5,806 nt of DNA from Bacteroidales bacterium UBA5537. GTDB lineage: Bacteria > Bacteroidota > Bacteroidia > Bacteroidales > Lentimicrobiaceae. Where the stretch lies: positions 4,193-9,998 of the forward strand of contig DINP01000114.1 in NCBI GenBank assembly GCA_002426025.1, in the 5' to 3' direction. How positions within the stretch are numbered: position 1 is the stretch's first letter; each line of letters opens with the position of its first letter. Both the position numbers and the translations under genes were made by a program. This document shows positions 5,782 to 5,806 of this stretch, piece after piece. Under the pieces are notes generated by a model. That model saw nothing but the letters and a program-made list of their open reading frames with translations, did not search any database and had not been told where the DNA came from.

Positions 5782-5806
5782 TTTTATTTTTTTGAATCAG
5801 GCCTGA

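Overview
The window is a stretch of Bacteroidota chromosome, with every supportable gene on the minus strand, so it reads right to left. The lineage rests on several signs: a PorW/SprE-type lipoprotein (type IX secretion and gliding, a Bacteroidota system), a bactofilin followed by AtpZ, weak or absent Shine-Dalgarno sequences, and two perfect matches to the Bacteroidota -7 promoter element TAnnTTTG in the two places where promoters are expected. Base composition looks to be in the low to mid 40s % GC by eye. Order or genus cannot be fixed from this window.

Right block (about 5781 to 2028): a probable four-gene operon. A -7 box lies just upstream of a ~900-residue TPR lipoprotein (porW/sprE-like). 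Next come a bactofilin 35 bases downstream, a small AtpZ-like two-helix membrane protein that overlaps the bactofilin end by 23 bases, and a four-helix AtpI-like membrane protein joined to AtpZ by an ATGA overlap. The last two are F1Fo ATP synthase accessory proteins that normally sit directly upstream of atpB. Here no atpB follows.

Gap (2027 to 1796, 232 bases): AT-rich. It holds a 9-bp perfect inverted repeat and a second -7 box just before the next gene. I see no convincing terminator in it.

Middle block (1795 to 641): a two-gene pterin operon, a 6-pyruvoyl-tetrahydropterin/6-carboxytetrahydropterin synthase homologue followed 12 bases later by GTP cyclohydrolase I (folE). It ends in a strong rho-independent terminator. 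FolE makes 7,8-dihydroneopterin triphosphate from GTP and the partner consumes it. The partner has the Cx5HGH spacing of biopterin-type enzymes rather than the CxxxHGH spacing of classical QueD, so its product (6-pyruvoyl-tetrahydropterin or the queuosine precursor) is uncertain.

Left block (610 to 1): an HD-superfamily phosphohydrolase of the YedJ type, cut by the window edge shortly before its expected C-terminus.

I found no tRNA, rRNA, CRISPR array, insertion sequence or phage gene. Most of the window is ordinary core-genome content. The points worth a second look are the stranded atp accessory pair, the PorW-bactofilin-AtpZ linkage, the biopterin-type synthase, and the promoter boxes that settle two start-codon questions.
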